The notes beneath the pieces are model-generated. The model had not been told where the DNA came from. It did not search any database and worked only from the letters and a program-made list of their open reading frames with translations. Positions 26,552 through 35,447 of a stretch of 39,714 nucleotides of DNA are shown piece after piece. Made by a program: the position numbers and the translations under genes. The DNA lies in the NCBI GenBank assembly GCA_947594845.1, contig CANQEI010000001.1, positions 1 through 39,714 of the forward strand, written 5' to 3'. The stretch is from an uncultured Clostridia bacterium (GTDB lineage: Bacteria; Bacillota; Clostridia; TANB77; CAG-508). Each line of letters opens with the position of its first letter. The first letter of the stretch is position 1.

Positions 26552-26674
26552 TTATTTTTGAAAATAAATGTCGTCTTACTGTGTTAAAAATTATAAAAAG
26601 TCCTCACATACTTAAGTATGCTCCGGTGTTTTTATAATTTTTGCCTTGTAATACTTGTTTCTTTTCAAAAATAA
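26552..26674. repeat. 123-bp nested inverted-repeat element between mutL and miaA
   Basis: Starting at the base after the mutL stop, this segment has perfect 13-bp terminal inverted repeats (26552-26564 with 26662-26674), perfect 14-bp inner repeats (26586-26599 with 26629-26642) and a central perfect 14-bp palindrome CATACTTAAGTATG (26607-26620). The spacers between the paired parts are also partly complementary, so it could fold into one long hairpin. It contains no ORF. It looks like a miniature repeat element or a structured RNA; it may also affect termination after mutL. Confidence 0.75.
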
Positions 26675-26718
26675 AGAATTGGGTTTTATTTAAAAAAATT
26701 AGAGATTGGGGGAAATAA

Positions 26719-27642
26719 ATGGATAAGCCAAAGGTAGTAGTTATTGCTGGCCCAACAGCTTCTGGAAAGACGGCTTTAGGAGTAGAACTTGCTAAAAGAA
26801 TAAATGGCGAGGTAATTTCTGCTGATTCAATGCAAATTTATAAAGAAATGAATATTGGAACAGCTAAGCCAACTTTGGAAGAAATGGATGGAATAGCACA
26901 TTATTTAATAGATTTTGTTTCTCCTGATGAAAGGTATTCAGTAGCAGATTTTAAAAGAGATGCAGAAGAAAAAATAAATTATATTTTGTCGAGAGGAAAA
27001 ATTCCAATAATAGTTGGAGGAACAGGACTTTATATAGATACTCTTATTTATGGAATAGAATATCCTGATATTGAGTTTGATGAGGAATATAGGAATACGT
27101 TATTACATAAGGCAGAGACAGAACAAGGCTTAAAAGAACTATATAACAAGGCACAAGAAATTGATAAACAAGCAATGGAAAAAATAAGTAGTAATGATAA
27201 AAAAAGGATTACAAGAATTCTTGAATTATATAAAGCAACTGGAAAGACTAAAACACAATTAGAAATTGAATCAAGAAAAAATGATGTGAAATACGATTAT
27301 AAAGTTTTTGCTATTAATATGGATAGAGACAAGCTTTATGAAAGAATAAATTTACGTGTTGATTTAATGATTAAAAATGGATTAGTAGAAGAAGTAAGGA
27401 ATATATTAAAAAAATATAATAAGTTTCCAACTGCAATGCAAGGATTAGGTTATAAAGAGGTTGTAGAATTTTTGGATGGTAAAACTAGTGAAGAAGAGAT
27501 GATAGATAAAGTTAAGCAGGAAACAAGAAGATATGCCAAAAGACAGTTAACGTGGTTTAGAAAAAATAAAAATATAAAATGGATTGATGGCTTAGCTGAT
27601 AGAAATACCAACATTAATTTTATTATGGAGGAATTGGGTTGA
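26719..27642 (+). CDS. miaA: tRNA dimethylallyltransferase
   Basis: MiaA prenylates A37 of tRNAs reading UNN codons (i6A). The 307-aa product shows the P-loop AGPTASGKTAL (about residues 10-20), ISADSMQIYKEMNIGTAKPT, IVGGTGLYIDTLIYG and the C-terminal QETRRYAKRQLTWFRK that binds the tRNA. The ATG is preceded by TGGGGGA. The next gene starts inside its stop (TTGA overlap), so the two are translationally coupled. It is commonly next to mutL in Firmicutes; hfq is not nearby. Identification is secure. Confidence 0.97.
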   Translation: MDKPKVVVIAGPTASGKTALGVELAKRINGEVISADSMQIYKEMNIGTAKPTLEEMDGIAHYLIDFVSPDERYSVADFKRDAEEKINYILSRGKIPIIVGGTGLYIDTLIYGIEYPDIEFDEEYRNTLLHKAETEQGLKELYNKAQEIDKQAMEKISSNDKKRITRILELYKATGKTKTQLEIESRKNDVKYDYKVFAINMDRDKLYERINLRVDLMIKNGLVEEVRNILKKYNKFPTAMQGLGYKEVVEFLDGKTSEEEMIDKVKQETRRYAKRQLTWFRKNKNIKWIDGLADRNTNINFIMEELG

Positions 27643-28874
27643 AAGAAAAGAAACAAAAGAAAACTTTTAAAACGATAATAATTAGAATTTTATTAGTTTT
27701 TATTGTATTAATTTTAATTTCATATTTAATATATAACGCAATAAAATTATTGATAAATCCTACAGATACTTATGTTGTTGAAGAAGGTGTCTTAAATGAG
27801 GAAGAAACTGTAGATGCATATGTTATTAGAAATGAAGTTATACTTCAGGGTGATAATTATATGAACGGAATGGAAAAAACTATTGTTGAAGGAAGTAGAG
27901 TTGGAAAAGATGAATCTGTTTTTAGATATTATGTGAATGGAGAAGATACAATAAAAAGCGAAATTGCTGATTTGGATTTAAAAATTGCTGAAGCACAGAA
28001 AAATGAAAACATTGCTTTTAATACAGATATAGAAGTTTTAAAAAATAAAATTAAAGAACTTGAAGAAAAAATATATCAAACAAATAATAAAGAAGAAATA
28101 AATAATTATCAAAAAGAAATAGATGAATACACATACAAAATATCTACAATAGTTGGAGAGTTAAGTCCACAAGGGTCATATCTTAAAGAATTAATAGATC
28201 AGAAAACAGCATGCTTAAAAAAATTAACTGATGGTGCTGAAGAAATAAAGGCTACAGAGAGTGGTACTGTATCATATAGAATTGACAATTTAGAAGAAGT
28301 ATTTACTACTACAGATTTTTCATATTTAACAAAGGACTTTTTAGATTCTTTAAATTTAAAAACAGGTGAATTAATTGAATCTAGTGATGAAAAAGGAAAA
28401 ATAATAACTGAATTTGGTTGCTATTTGGCTGTTGTGATGAATTCGGAAATGGCAAATAATGCAAAAGTTGATGATAATATTATTGTTGAGATTGATAATG
28501 AAAATAGACTTAATGCACAAATTATTCAGATAAATGAAGGAGAAGATTCTAGAATATTAATTTTAAAATTGAAAGATTTACCTGAAAAATTAATTAATTA
28601 TAGAAAATTAGCTGTTAATATTATTTGGTGGCAGGAGACTGGATTAAAAGTCCCAAAATCTTCTTTAATAGAAGAAGATGGCAAATTTTATCTTGAAAGA
28701 AGTAGAGCTGGATATAATGTTAAAGTTTTGGTTAAAGTTTTGAAACAAAATGAATCATATGCAATAGTTAAAAACTTTGAAACTAAGGAATTACAAGAAA
28801 TGGGATATTCATATAAAGAAATAAAAGATATGTATACAATAAAGCAATATGATAGGGTAGTTATACCAAAATAA
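27639..28874 (+). CDS. HlyD-like membrane-anchored protein of the sepF region
   Basis: A 411-aa protein with one N-terminal transmembrane segment (about residues 12-33), a coiled coil at about 100-160 (Lys/Glu/Asn-rich heptads) and beta-rich regions either side (ESGTVSYRIDNLEE, LKVPKSSLIEEDGKFYL). This is the layout of HlyD/RND adaptor-type proteins in Gram-positives, and clostridia often carry such a gene just upstream of yggS-sepF. No transporter partner is nearby, so export is unproven; a role at the division site is inference from position. The start is TTG at 27639 overlapping the miaA stop by 4 bp, with GGAGG 7 nt upstream. Confidence 0.75.
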   Translation: MKEKKQKKTFKTIIIRILLVFIVLILISYLIYNAIKLLINPTDTYVVEEGVLNEEETVDAYVIRNEVILQGDNYMNGMEKTIVEGSRVGKDESVFRYYVNGEDTIKSEIADLDLKIAEAQKNENIAFNTDIEVLKNKIKELEEKIYQTNNKEEINNYQKEIDEYTYKISTIVGELSPQGSYLKELIDQKTACLKKLTDGAEEIKATESGTVSYRIDNLEEVFTTTDFSYLTKDFLDSLNLKTGELIESSDEKGKIITEFGCYLAVVMNSEMANNAKVDDNIIVEIDNENRLNAQIIQINEGEDSRILILKLKDLPEKLINYRKLAVNIIWWQETGLKVPKSSLIEEDGKFYLERSRAGYNVKVLVKVLKQNESYAIVKNFETKELQEMGYSYKEIKDMYTIKQYDRVVIPK

Positions 28875-28932
28875 AAATATTACAAAAATGTTACAGAGGA
28901 ATTATTTTTATATGACAAAATTCAAAATGATA

Positions 28933-28961
28933 TTGACATATGCTAAAAATAGAAGGATACT
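28933..28961 (+). promoter_or_regulatory. Promoter of sepF
   Basis: Perfect TTGACA at 28933-28938 and GATACT at 28956-28961, spacer 17 bp. Confidence 0.6.
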
Positions 28962-29002
28962 ATATGCAGTAATTAAAATATGATGTATTGGGAGGAAATT
29001 AA

Positions 29003-29476
29003 ATGGCAAACGCAGTTGTGAATAAGATATTAGATTTTTTGGGAGTAGATAATGGAGAAGCTGTTGAAGATGAAGAAATGGTAGACAACGAATATTCATA
29101 TGAACCAGAAGAAGAAGCTCAGGAAGAAGAAGAGGAAAGAGGAATATTTAAGAGAAGAAATAATAGTAAAGTTGTTAACATGGCATCACAACAAATAAAA
29201 ATGAAAATTGCAAAGCCTACAGCTTTTGAACAAGCTGAAGATATTTGTGTTTTATTAAGAGAAAAAAATGCTATTGTTGTTAATTTAGAGTATGTTAACA
29301 AGGACGTTGCTAGAAGAATTTTAGACGTTATTAGCGGTGCTGTTAAAGTTTTAGATGGACATTTTGAAAAAGTTTCAAATTCAATATTTATTGTTGCGCC
29401 ATTTAATTATGATATAGTTAATGATATGACAAGAGAGGAAATAAAAAATAAACTTTCTGTTTCATGGCTTAAATAA
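29003..29476 (+). CDS. sepF: Cell division protein SepF
   Basis: SepF anchors and bundles FtsZ at the membrane. The 157-aa product has a short N-terminal helix (VVNKILDFLGV) that can insert in the membrane, an acidic linker (residues ~20-50, DEEMVDNEY, EEEAQEEEEER) and the C-terminal SepF domain (KIAKPTAFEQAEDICVLLRE, NLEYVNKDVARRILDVISGA, FIVAPFNYDI). GGGAGG precedes the ATG. YggS (YlmE), normally between the HlyD-like gene and sepF, is absent. divIVA follows 20 bp later. Confidence 0.95.
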   Translation: MANAVVNKILDFLGVDNGEAVEDEEMVDNEYSYEPEEEAQEEEEERGIFKRRNNSKVVNMASQQIKMKIAKPTAFEQAEDICVLLREKNAIVVNLEYVNKDVARRILDVISGAVKVLDGHFEKVSNSIFIVAPFNYDIVNDMTREEIKNKLSVSWLK

Positions 29477-29496
29477 AATAAATTAGGAGGAGTATT

Positions 29497-29946
29497 ATGC
29501 TTACACCATTAGACATAGAAAATAAAAAATTTCAAAAACAAATGATGAATGGCTACAATGTCGACGAAGTTGATGATTTTCTTGATGAAATTACAATTGA
29601 TTATGAAAAAATGTATAAAGAAAATACTGAATTGCGTGCAGAAATAGAAAGATCAAGAACTGACATTGATAAATACAAAAACATAGAACAAACATTACAA
29701 AATACACTAGTTATGGCACAAAAGACTGCAGATGATATAAAAAGCAATGCTCAAGAAGAAGCAGACAATATTTTAAGAAATGCAAGAGCAAAAATGCAAG
29801 ATTCTGTAGATGAATTAACAAAAGAATTAGAAATAAGAAAAAGGGAATATGCTGAAACTAAAAAGCAATTTGATATTTATAGGGCAAAGATGGAAGCTTT
29901 ACTAATTTCTCAATTAGAGTTACTAAAGGATATGAAAGAAGATTAA
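29497..29946 (+). CDS. divIVA: DivIVA-domain cell division protein
   Basis: DivIVA senses curved membrane at poles and septa and recruits division and morphogenesis proteins. The 149-aa product starts with the lipid-binding domain LTPLDIENKKFQKQMMNGYNVDEVDDFLDEI, then a long coiled coil (about 40-149). The length is on the short side for the family. The ATG has TAGGAGGAG upstream and lies 20 bp after sepF; a terminator follows, closing the sepF-divIVA unit. Confidence 0.93.
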   Translation: MLTPLDIENKKFQKQMMNGYNVDEVDDFLDEITIDYEKMYKENTELRAEIERSRTDIDKYKNIEQTLQNTLVMAQKTADDIKSNAQEEADNILRNARAKMQDSVDELTKELEIRKREYAETKKQFDIYRAKMEALLISQLELLKDMKED

Positions 29947-29959
29947 CGAAAGATAAAAG

Positions 29960-29992
29960 AAAAGAGGTTGACAAATTTCAACCTCTTTTTTG
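29960..29992 (+). terminator. Terminator after divIVA
   Basis: A 12-bp stem (29960-29971 with 29978-29989), 6-nt loop and T run. Confidence 0.88.
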
Positions 29993-30095
29993 ACTTGTTA
30001 AAAATGTCGATAATAATTAAATTATTTTGCTTGATAAACGCTGTAATTAGCATGTTACAAAAGAATTAAGCAATTATTACAAAATTAAGTATTGG

Positions 30096-30109
30096 TTACA
30101 TTTGTGTAA
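30096..30109. repeat. TTACA-N4-TGTAA inverted repeat upstream of the rsmD promoter
   Basis: A perfect 5-bp inverted repeat with a 4-bp spacer, 7 bp upstream of the -35. It could be a regulator site; no regulator is evident in the window. Confidence 0.3.
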
Positions 30110-30115
30110 ATCATA

Positions 30116-30143
30116 TTGACTTATTACATATTTAAAATAAAAT
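30116..30143 (+). promoter_or_regulatory. Promoter of rsmD
   Basis: TTGACT at 30116-30121 and TAAAAT at 30138-30143, spacer 16 bp, 30 bp before the start codon. Confidence 0.6.
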
Positions 30144-30173
30144 ATACATATATAAACTGAGGATAATAGGTAT

Positions 30174-30734
30174 ATGAGAATTATCAGTGGAAATGCTAGA
30201 GGAACTAAATTATTTACTTTGGAAGGAATTCAAACTAGACCTACATTAGATAGAGTAAAAGAATCACTGTTTAATATTATTGGTTTGAAATTAAAAGATT
30301 CTCTAGTTTTAGATTTATTTGCTGGTTCTGGTGCTTTAGGATTAGAAGCTGTAAGTAGGGGAGCCAAAATGGCAGTGTTTTGCGAAAATAACAAAGATGC
30401 TATTGAAATTATAAAGAAAAATATTCAGAAAACACATTTTGCAAATAAAACTGAATTATTTGAAAAAGATTTCAGAAAGGCATTATCCGATATGGAAGAT
30501 AAAAAAATGAAATTTGATTTTATTTTTTTAGATCCGCCATATAAAACAAATTTAATTTGTGAATCATTAAAACAAATTATAAATTGTAATATTTTAAGTG
30601 AAAATGCTATTTTAGTAATAGAAACAGATGAGCCAGATAGAATCAAACAAGAAATAGAAGAAATTGATATAGATATTTATGATGAAAGAAAATATGGGCG
30701 AGTTAGCTTATTATTTTCTACTAAGAAAATTTAA
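30174..30734 (+). CDS. rsmD: 16S rRNA (guanine(966)-N(2))-methyltransferase RsmD
   Basis: It methylates N2 of G966 (E. coli numbering) in 16S rRNA. The 186-aa product has MRIISGNARGTKLFTLEG, RPTLDRVKESLFNII, the SAM-binding LVLDLFAGSGALGLEAVSRGA and the catalytic FIFLDPPYKTN (DPPY). Length is normal. The ribosome binding site is modest (GAGG, about 11 nt away). The usual partner coaD is not next to it; a coiled-coil protein follows 36 bp later. Confidence 0.95.
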   Translation: MRIISGNARGTKLFTLEGIQTRPTLDRVKESLFNIIGLKLKDSLVLDLFAGSGALGLEAVSRGAKMAVFCENNKDAIEIIKKNIQKTHFANKTELFEKDFRKALSDMEDKKMKFDFIFLDPPYKTNLICESLKQIINCNILSENAILVIETDEPDRIKQEIEEIDIDIYDERKYGRVSLLFSTKKI

Positions 30735-30770
30735 ACTTTTAAGAAGAAAGTAATGCGGAAGGGGTAAAAA

Positions 30771-31250
30771 ATGGAAATATTCACTCTTTTAGAAACAATT
30801 GAGGAATTACTTGAAAACAGTAAAACATTGCCATTTTCAAATAAATGCGTTGTAGATAAGGAAGAAATTTCTGATATTGTAAGGGAAATTAGATTAAAAT
30901 TACCTGATGAATTAAAACAGGCAAAGTGGGTAAAAGAAGAACGTACAAGAATTATAGAAGAAGCTAAAAAAGAGGGCGAAGACATTGTAAAAGAGGCTGA
31001 AAATAGGATTATTGCCATGATAGATGAGCATGAAATTACTAGAAAAGCTTATGATGAAAAACAAAGAATAATTGATAATGCTAATGAAATTGCAAGAGAA
31101 ATGTCAGAAGGAACTAAAGAATATGCTGATAATATATTAGGTGATATTGAACAAACAATATTAACATTAAAAAATAGCATGGATGCAGCACAAATGACTA
31201 TAGATAATGCGGTTGATACTTTGAAAAATAATAGAAAAGAATTAAAATAG
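30771..31250 (+). CDS. Small coiled-coil protein, ATP-synthase-b-like
   Basis: A 159-aa mostly helical, highly charged protein. Residues ~45-110 read as a long amphipathic coil (KWVKEERTRIIEEAKKEGEDI, KEAENRIIAMIDEHE) resembling the stalk of ATP synthase subunit b or DivIVA, but there is no membrane segment or DivIVA N-terminus. Similar proteins often follow rsmD/coaD in clostridia and are loosely labelled ATPase; no ATP-binding motif is present. GAAGGGG precedes the ATG. It probably shares the rsmD transcript. Function unknown. Confidence 0.65.
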   Translation: MEIFTLLETIEELLENSKTLPFSNKCVVDKEEISDIVREIRLKLPDELKQAKWVKEERTRIIEEAKKEGEDIVKEAENRIIAMIDEHEITRKAYDEKQRIIDNANEIAREMSEGTKEYADNILGDIEQTILTLKNSMDAAQMTIDNAVDTLKNNRKELK

Positions 31251-31270
31251 TCTAGTATTTTTACGAAATT

Positions 31271-31327
31271 AATTAGATGATTGTATAGCATATTTAAAAT
31301 ATGTTATACAATCATCTAATTTTTTTT
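31271..31327 (+). terminator. Very long-stem terminator before ftsK
   Basis: A 23-bp stem (31271-31293 with 31299-31321, one G-U), 5-nt loop and eight T. Much longer than the other terminators here. Confidence 0.88.
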
Positions 31328-31336
31328 GAAAGTTCG

Positions 31337-31365
31337 TTGTTGTTTTAATATTGTTTTGATATAAT
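31337..31365 (+). promoter_or_regulatory. Promoter of ftsK
   Basis: TTGTTG at 31337-31342, TATAAT at 31360-31365 with 17-bp spacer and an extended TG at -14; 40 bp before the GTG start. Confidence 0.6.
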
Positions 31366-31405
31366 ATTATGAGCAAGAAGTTTGTAGAATGGAGGAAGTA
31401 AAACC

Positions 31406-33838
31406 GTGGGTAGAAAAAAGAAAAAAACGCCGGTTAAATTAAGTAATTTAAGTCCAGAAATGGTTATAATAATAATGTTTTTAATTAGTATTCTATTAGG
31501 TGTTTTAATATATACGAATGCTGGAAAAGTTGGAGCATATGTAGGACCTTTATTTGGAGGACTAGTTGGAATAATTAAATATATAATTCCAATTGGAATT
31601 TTTATTACAGCTTTGTCGTTAATGAGAGAAGATAGTGATTTTGTTGCAACTAAAGTAACACAATTTTTAGTTTTTATTGTTTGTGTAACTGCAATAATGC
31701 ATATAAATCAATTTTCTAAATTAAATTTATCTGAGAATGCTACATTTGAGGAAATAGTAAATGAGGCTTATGTATTAGGAACTGCAAATCAAGGTGGTGG
31801 AGCAATTGGAGCTATTATAGCAACACCTCTTTGCCAAATGATTGGCTCACTTGGAGCTATGATTATTACTATTGCAATTGCAGTCATAACGTTTATGTTC
31901 ATAATTGGAGTTAGTCCAATCGAATTGCTGATGGAATACATAGATGGAAATGAAGAAAGGAAACAAGAGAGACAAGAAAAAAGAGAAGAGGAAAGACAAG
32001 CTTTTAATGAGCGAAGAGAAGAGCGCAAGAAGAATCGTGCAGCTGCTATGGAAACAAGAAAAGGACCAACTAAAGCAAAGGAACATGAACAAGTTGAACT
32101 ATTGCAAGATGAGATTGTAATAAATCATTTTAATGATGGTAAAGAAGAAAAAGGTCAGAAAGTTGAAGAAAAACGACCAAAGTTTAGCTTATTTGGAAGA
32201 AAAGATATAACAGAAGCAGAAGTTGAACCAGTACAGGAACCACAGCAAAATAATTCAAATCCTGATGAATTAGAAAATATATTCAAAGAAGTGCAAGAAG
32301 AAAAAGAAGAAAAGACTAAAGCTGTTTTACAACTTGATCATTATACTCATACTGTTGATGATGAAAACTATGAAAAACCACCAATAGAGTTATTATCTCA
32401 AGGTGAAGGAAAAGTTGCAAGAGGAAGTAAGAAAGCACTAACAGATACTGCTACTAAACTACAGAAAACATTATATAGTTTTGGCGTTTCAGCAAAAGTA
32501 GAAAATGTTTCTGTAGGACCAGCTATTACACGTTATGAACTTAAACCTGCAGAAGGAGTTAGGGTAAGTAAGATAGCAAAACTTTCAGATGATATTGCTC
32601 TTAACCTAGCTGCTGAAAGTATAAGAATTGAAGCACCAATACCAGGAAAACAAGCTGTTGGTATAGAAATACCAAATAAAGAAAAGGAAATTGTTCCTTT
32701 AAGGGACATTATAGATTCACCAGAATTTGAAAATTCAAAATCTAAATTGGCATTTGCACTTGGAAAAGGAGTATCAGGAGATACTGTTGTAACAGATATT
32801 GCAAAAATGCCACATGTTTTGATTGCAGGTTCAACTGGTTCTGGTAAATCAGTTTGTATAAATACTTTGATAACAAGTATATTATATAAAGCAAAGCCAA
32901 GCGAAGTAAAATTAATAATGGTTGATCCTAAGGTTGTTGAGCTTTCTGTATATAATGGTATACCACACTTATTAATACCAGTTGTTACAGATCCTAAAAA
33001 GGCTGCAGGAGCTTTAGCTTGGGCTGTTCAAGAAATGGTAAATCGTTATAGTTTATTTGCTCAAAAGAATGTTAGAGATATTAAAGGATATAATGCAGCA
33101 CTTGATAAAGAAGGCGTAGATGGAAAATTACCTCAGATAGTAATTATCATAGATGAGCTTGCAGATTTAATGATGGTTTCACCAAAAGATGTTGAAGATG
33201 CAATTTGTAGATTAGCTCAAATGGCTAGAGCAGCAGGTATGCATTTAGTTATAGCTACACAAAGACCATCTGTTGATGTTATCACTGGTATAATAAAGGC
33301 AAACATTCCATCAAGAATTGCTTTTGCTGTTTCATCACAAGTAGATTCAAGAACTATATTAGATACAATGGGAGCAGAAAAATTACTAGGAAAAGGTGAT
33401 ATGCTATTTTATCCATCAGGTGCAGCTAAGGCAACTAGAGTTCAAGGTGCATTTATTTCAGATGGAGATGTAGAAAAAATTGTAGACTTTTTGAAAAAGG
33501 ATGGAGAAGCAGTATATAGTGAAGACATTTTAGATTCAATTGAAAAGGCTAATTCTACAGACAAAGAAATTGAAGAAAATTCAGAGGATGATGAAGCAGA
33601 TCCATTTTTAGAGGATGCTATTGAAGCTGTAATTGAAATTGGTTCCGCATCAGCTTCATTAATTCAAAGAAGATTTAAAGTTGGTTATGCACGAGCAGGA
33701 AGAATTATTGATCAAATGGAAGCAAGAGGAATAATATCTGGTTATCAAGGAAGCAAACCTCGTGAAGTTTTGATGTCTAAAGAAAGATGGCAAGAATTAA
33801 AAACGACACCTTCAGTTCCATCAGGTGAAGAGGAATAG
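31406..33838 (+). CDS. ftsK: DNA translocase FtsK/SpoIIIE
   Basis: An 810-aa hexameric motor that pumps DNA through the closing septum. The N-terminus has about four transmembrane segments (residues ~20-175), then a charged linker (about 185-320), the alpha/beta motor domain with Walker A AGSTGSGKSVCIN (about 474-486) and Walker B VIIIDELADLM, the RecA-like arginine region ATQRPSVDVITG, and a C-terminal gamma winged helix (SASASLIQRRFKVGYARAGRIIDQME) that reads orienting DNA motifs. The start is GTG at 31406 with GGAGG 10 nt before. Whether it serves division or sporulation cannot be told from sequence alone. Confidence 0.95.
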   Translation: MGRKKKKTPVKLSNLSPEMVIIIMFLISILLGVLIYTNAGKVGAYVGPLFGGLVGIIKYIIPIGIFITALSLMREDSDFVATKVTQFLVFIVCVTAIMHINQFSKLNLSENATFEEIVNEAYVLGTANQGGGAIGAIIATPLCQMIGSLGAMIITIAIAVITFMFIIGVSPIELLMEYIDGNEERKQERQEKREEERQAFNERREERKKNRAAAMETRKGPTKAKEHEQVELLQDEIVINHFNDGKEEKGQKVEEKRPKFSLFGRKDITEAEVEPVQEPQQNNSNPDELENIFKEVQEEKEEKTKAVLQLDHYTHTVDDENYEKPPIELLSQGEGKVARGSKKALTDTATKLQKTLYSFGVSAKVENVSVGPAITRYELKPAEGVRVSKIAKLSDDIALNLAAESIRIEAPIPGKQAVGIEIPNKEKEIVPLRDIIDSPEFENSKSKLAFALGKGVSGDTVVTDIAKMPHVLIAGSTGSGKSVCINTLITSILYKAKPSEVKLIMVDPKVVELSVYNGIPHLLIPVVTDPKKAAGALAWAVQEMVNRYSLFAQKNVRDIKGYNAALDKEGVDGKLPQIVIIIDELADLMMVSPKDVEDAICRLAQMARAAGMHLVIATQRPSVDVITGIIKANIPSRIAFAVSSQVDSRTILDTMGAEKLLGKGDMLFYPSGAAKATRVQGAFISDGDVEKIVDFLKKDGEAVYSEDILDSIEKANSTDKEIEENSEDDEADPFLEDAIEAVIEIGSASASLIQRRFKVGYARAGRIIDQMEARGIISGYQGSKPREVLMSKERWQELKTTPSVPSGEEE

Positions 33839-33868
33839 ACTAAGGAGAAAGAAGGGATTTTGCTGAAG

Positions 33869-35422
33869 ATGAAAGGAAAATTATTTTCTAAATTTAGAGA
33901 TTATAATTATATCTTAGATAAAATGTTAGAAGAAAAAAGTTTTTCACAAGATGCGAAAAACCTTCTTTTAAATATGATTTATAAGATAGAATCTTCTTAT
34001 AATGATTATTCACAAATTAAAGGAGTTTTTAAGAGCAAAAATGAATTTATTGATGAAATTATAGATTCTGTTTCAAAATATTGTCAAAATATATTTTTAA
34101 TAGATCCAAAAAAAGAAGGAGTGTTATTACTTAGAAAAGAAAAAGCTATTGCAATTACAGATGAAAAAGAAAGAAAAATTTATGCATATCCTACAGAACA
34201 GGCAATTTTGTATGGAGTAATGGAAATTAAACCAAAATATTTTTATATACAGAAGAAGTATAATTATTTTAAAAGACAATTACAAAGAGTACTAGTAGAA
34301 GGTTCTATATTAAATTCAACAGAAGTAATAAGAAATTTTAATGGTTGGTCTTGGAATGTGGTTGAAGATGAAAATATAAATTATGTACCTAATATGGTAT
34401 ATCAAGCTATAAGACTGCTATTAGATGAGGAATTTTTGGAAGATTGGGAAAAAGATCAAGAGACTTCAATAGATTATATTTTAGAATTTAGAAAAAGAAT
34501 TGCTGAACTATATGGACAAAATTGTGCAAAAAGTTTATATATAGCAATGATAAGACTTATATTGAGTGACACTTCTAATGAAGTTCATAAAAGATTAAGA
34601 GCAGAATATGATAGAGTAAAAAAAGAATATGAGCAAATGAGCGAAAAAAATAATTATATATATAAAATTTCACTGGAAAAAGAAAAGTTTTTAAAAGAAA
34701 TTAGAAAAATAGATTTGATTCTTGGCGATCAAAATAAATTACTTAATGAATTTAGATTAAGAAATAATAAACTACCAGATGATAAAAAGATGGTTGATGC
34801 AAGTGAATTATTCAAAATATTAAATCATAATCGTGAAAAATATGTTAAACAGGTAAATTATTATAATGATTTAGTTAAACCAATAAATTACAGCAAATTA
34901 AAAGCAGAATTAAAAGAAGAAATTGAAATATTGCAGATTTTAGAAAAAAATGAGAGTGTTAGATGCTATGCGATTGCATTTCAACAAGAAGTTTTAAAAT
35001 GCTTTTCAAGTTTATTGGATAAAATTAAAGCCAAGGAAGAAATTATAGAATTGATTTATAAAATGCGATATTATAGAAAACTACGAATAACATCTGAAGA
35101 AAAAGTAGAAGATATACATTCTTTGTATACAAATGTAAAGAAAATATTAGAATTTTTAGTGACAAAGGCCTGCAAAAATAAAGTGTTTAATGTTTTTTAT
35201 AAAGAACCAAACCATAATTTTTTAATAATAGAGAGAGCTTTAGATACTACTATAGCTAATTATGAAGATGTAGATATTTCACTAAAATTGCAAGAAGATG
35301 GTGTAGAAGTCACAGTATATGACAATGAAGTTATAGAGAAAAAAGAATATGTAAATGGCATTTTTACATCTAAAAATTTAAATGTAAAACAAAATCGACA
35401 TATACCAATGTATGTCTTTTAG
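33869..35422 (+). CDS. Unknown ~517-aa soluble protein downstream of ftsK
   Basis: I do not recognise this protein. It is hydrophilic, Lys/Glu/Asn-rich and without membrane segment or signal peptide. It has a helical N-terminus, an aromatic patch FNGWSWNV with following NYVPNMVYQAIRLLLDEEF, a probable coiled coil at about 255-310, a segment like KCFSSLLDKIKAKEEII, and a C-terminal beta-rich region (DVDISLKLQEDGVEVTVYDNEVI). The last part looks like a small beta-sandwich. It begins 30 bp after ftsK, so it is probably co-transcribed. I took the ATG at 33869; a TTG at 33860 is equally possible (both have a purine-rich site 12 nt upstream). Confidence 0.65.
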   Translation: MKGKLFSKFRDYNYILDKMLEEKSFSQDAKNLLLNMIYKIESSYNDYSQIKGVFKSKNEFIDEIIDSVSKYCQNIFLIDPKKEGVLLLRKEKAIAITDEKERKIYAYPTEQAILYGVMEIKPKYFYIQKKYNYFKRQLQRVLVEGSILNSTEVIRNFNGWSWNVVEDENINYVPNMVYQAIRLLLDEEFLEDWEKDQETSIDYILEFRKRIAELYGQNCAKSLYIAMIRLILSDTSNEVHKRLRAEYDRVKKEYEQMSEKNNYIYKISLEKEKFLKEIRKIDLILGDQNKLLNEFRLRNNKLPDDKKMVDASELFKILNHNREKYVKQVNYYNDLVKPINYSKLKAELKEEIEILQILEKNESVRCYAIAFQQEVLKCFSSLLDKIKAKEEIIELIYKMRYYRKLRITSEEKVEDIHSLYTNVKKILEFLVTKACKNKVFNVFYKEPNHNFLIIERALDTTIANYEDVDISLKLQEDGVEVTVYDNEVIEKKEYVNGIFTSKNLNVKQNRHIPMYVF

Positions 35423-35447
35423 TAAAATTTTATGAAAGGTGATAAAA

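Noticed and set aside
28911-28982. About 20-codon plus-strand ORF between the HlyD-like gene and sepF
   Set aside because: It covers the sepF promoter and its GAGG is too far from the ATG to be a good ribosome binding site.
30005-30071. Short ORF starting ATG TCG ATA after divIVA
   Set aside because: No ribosome binding site and very AT-rich; it is ordinary intergenic DNA.
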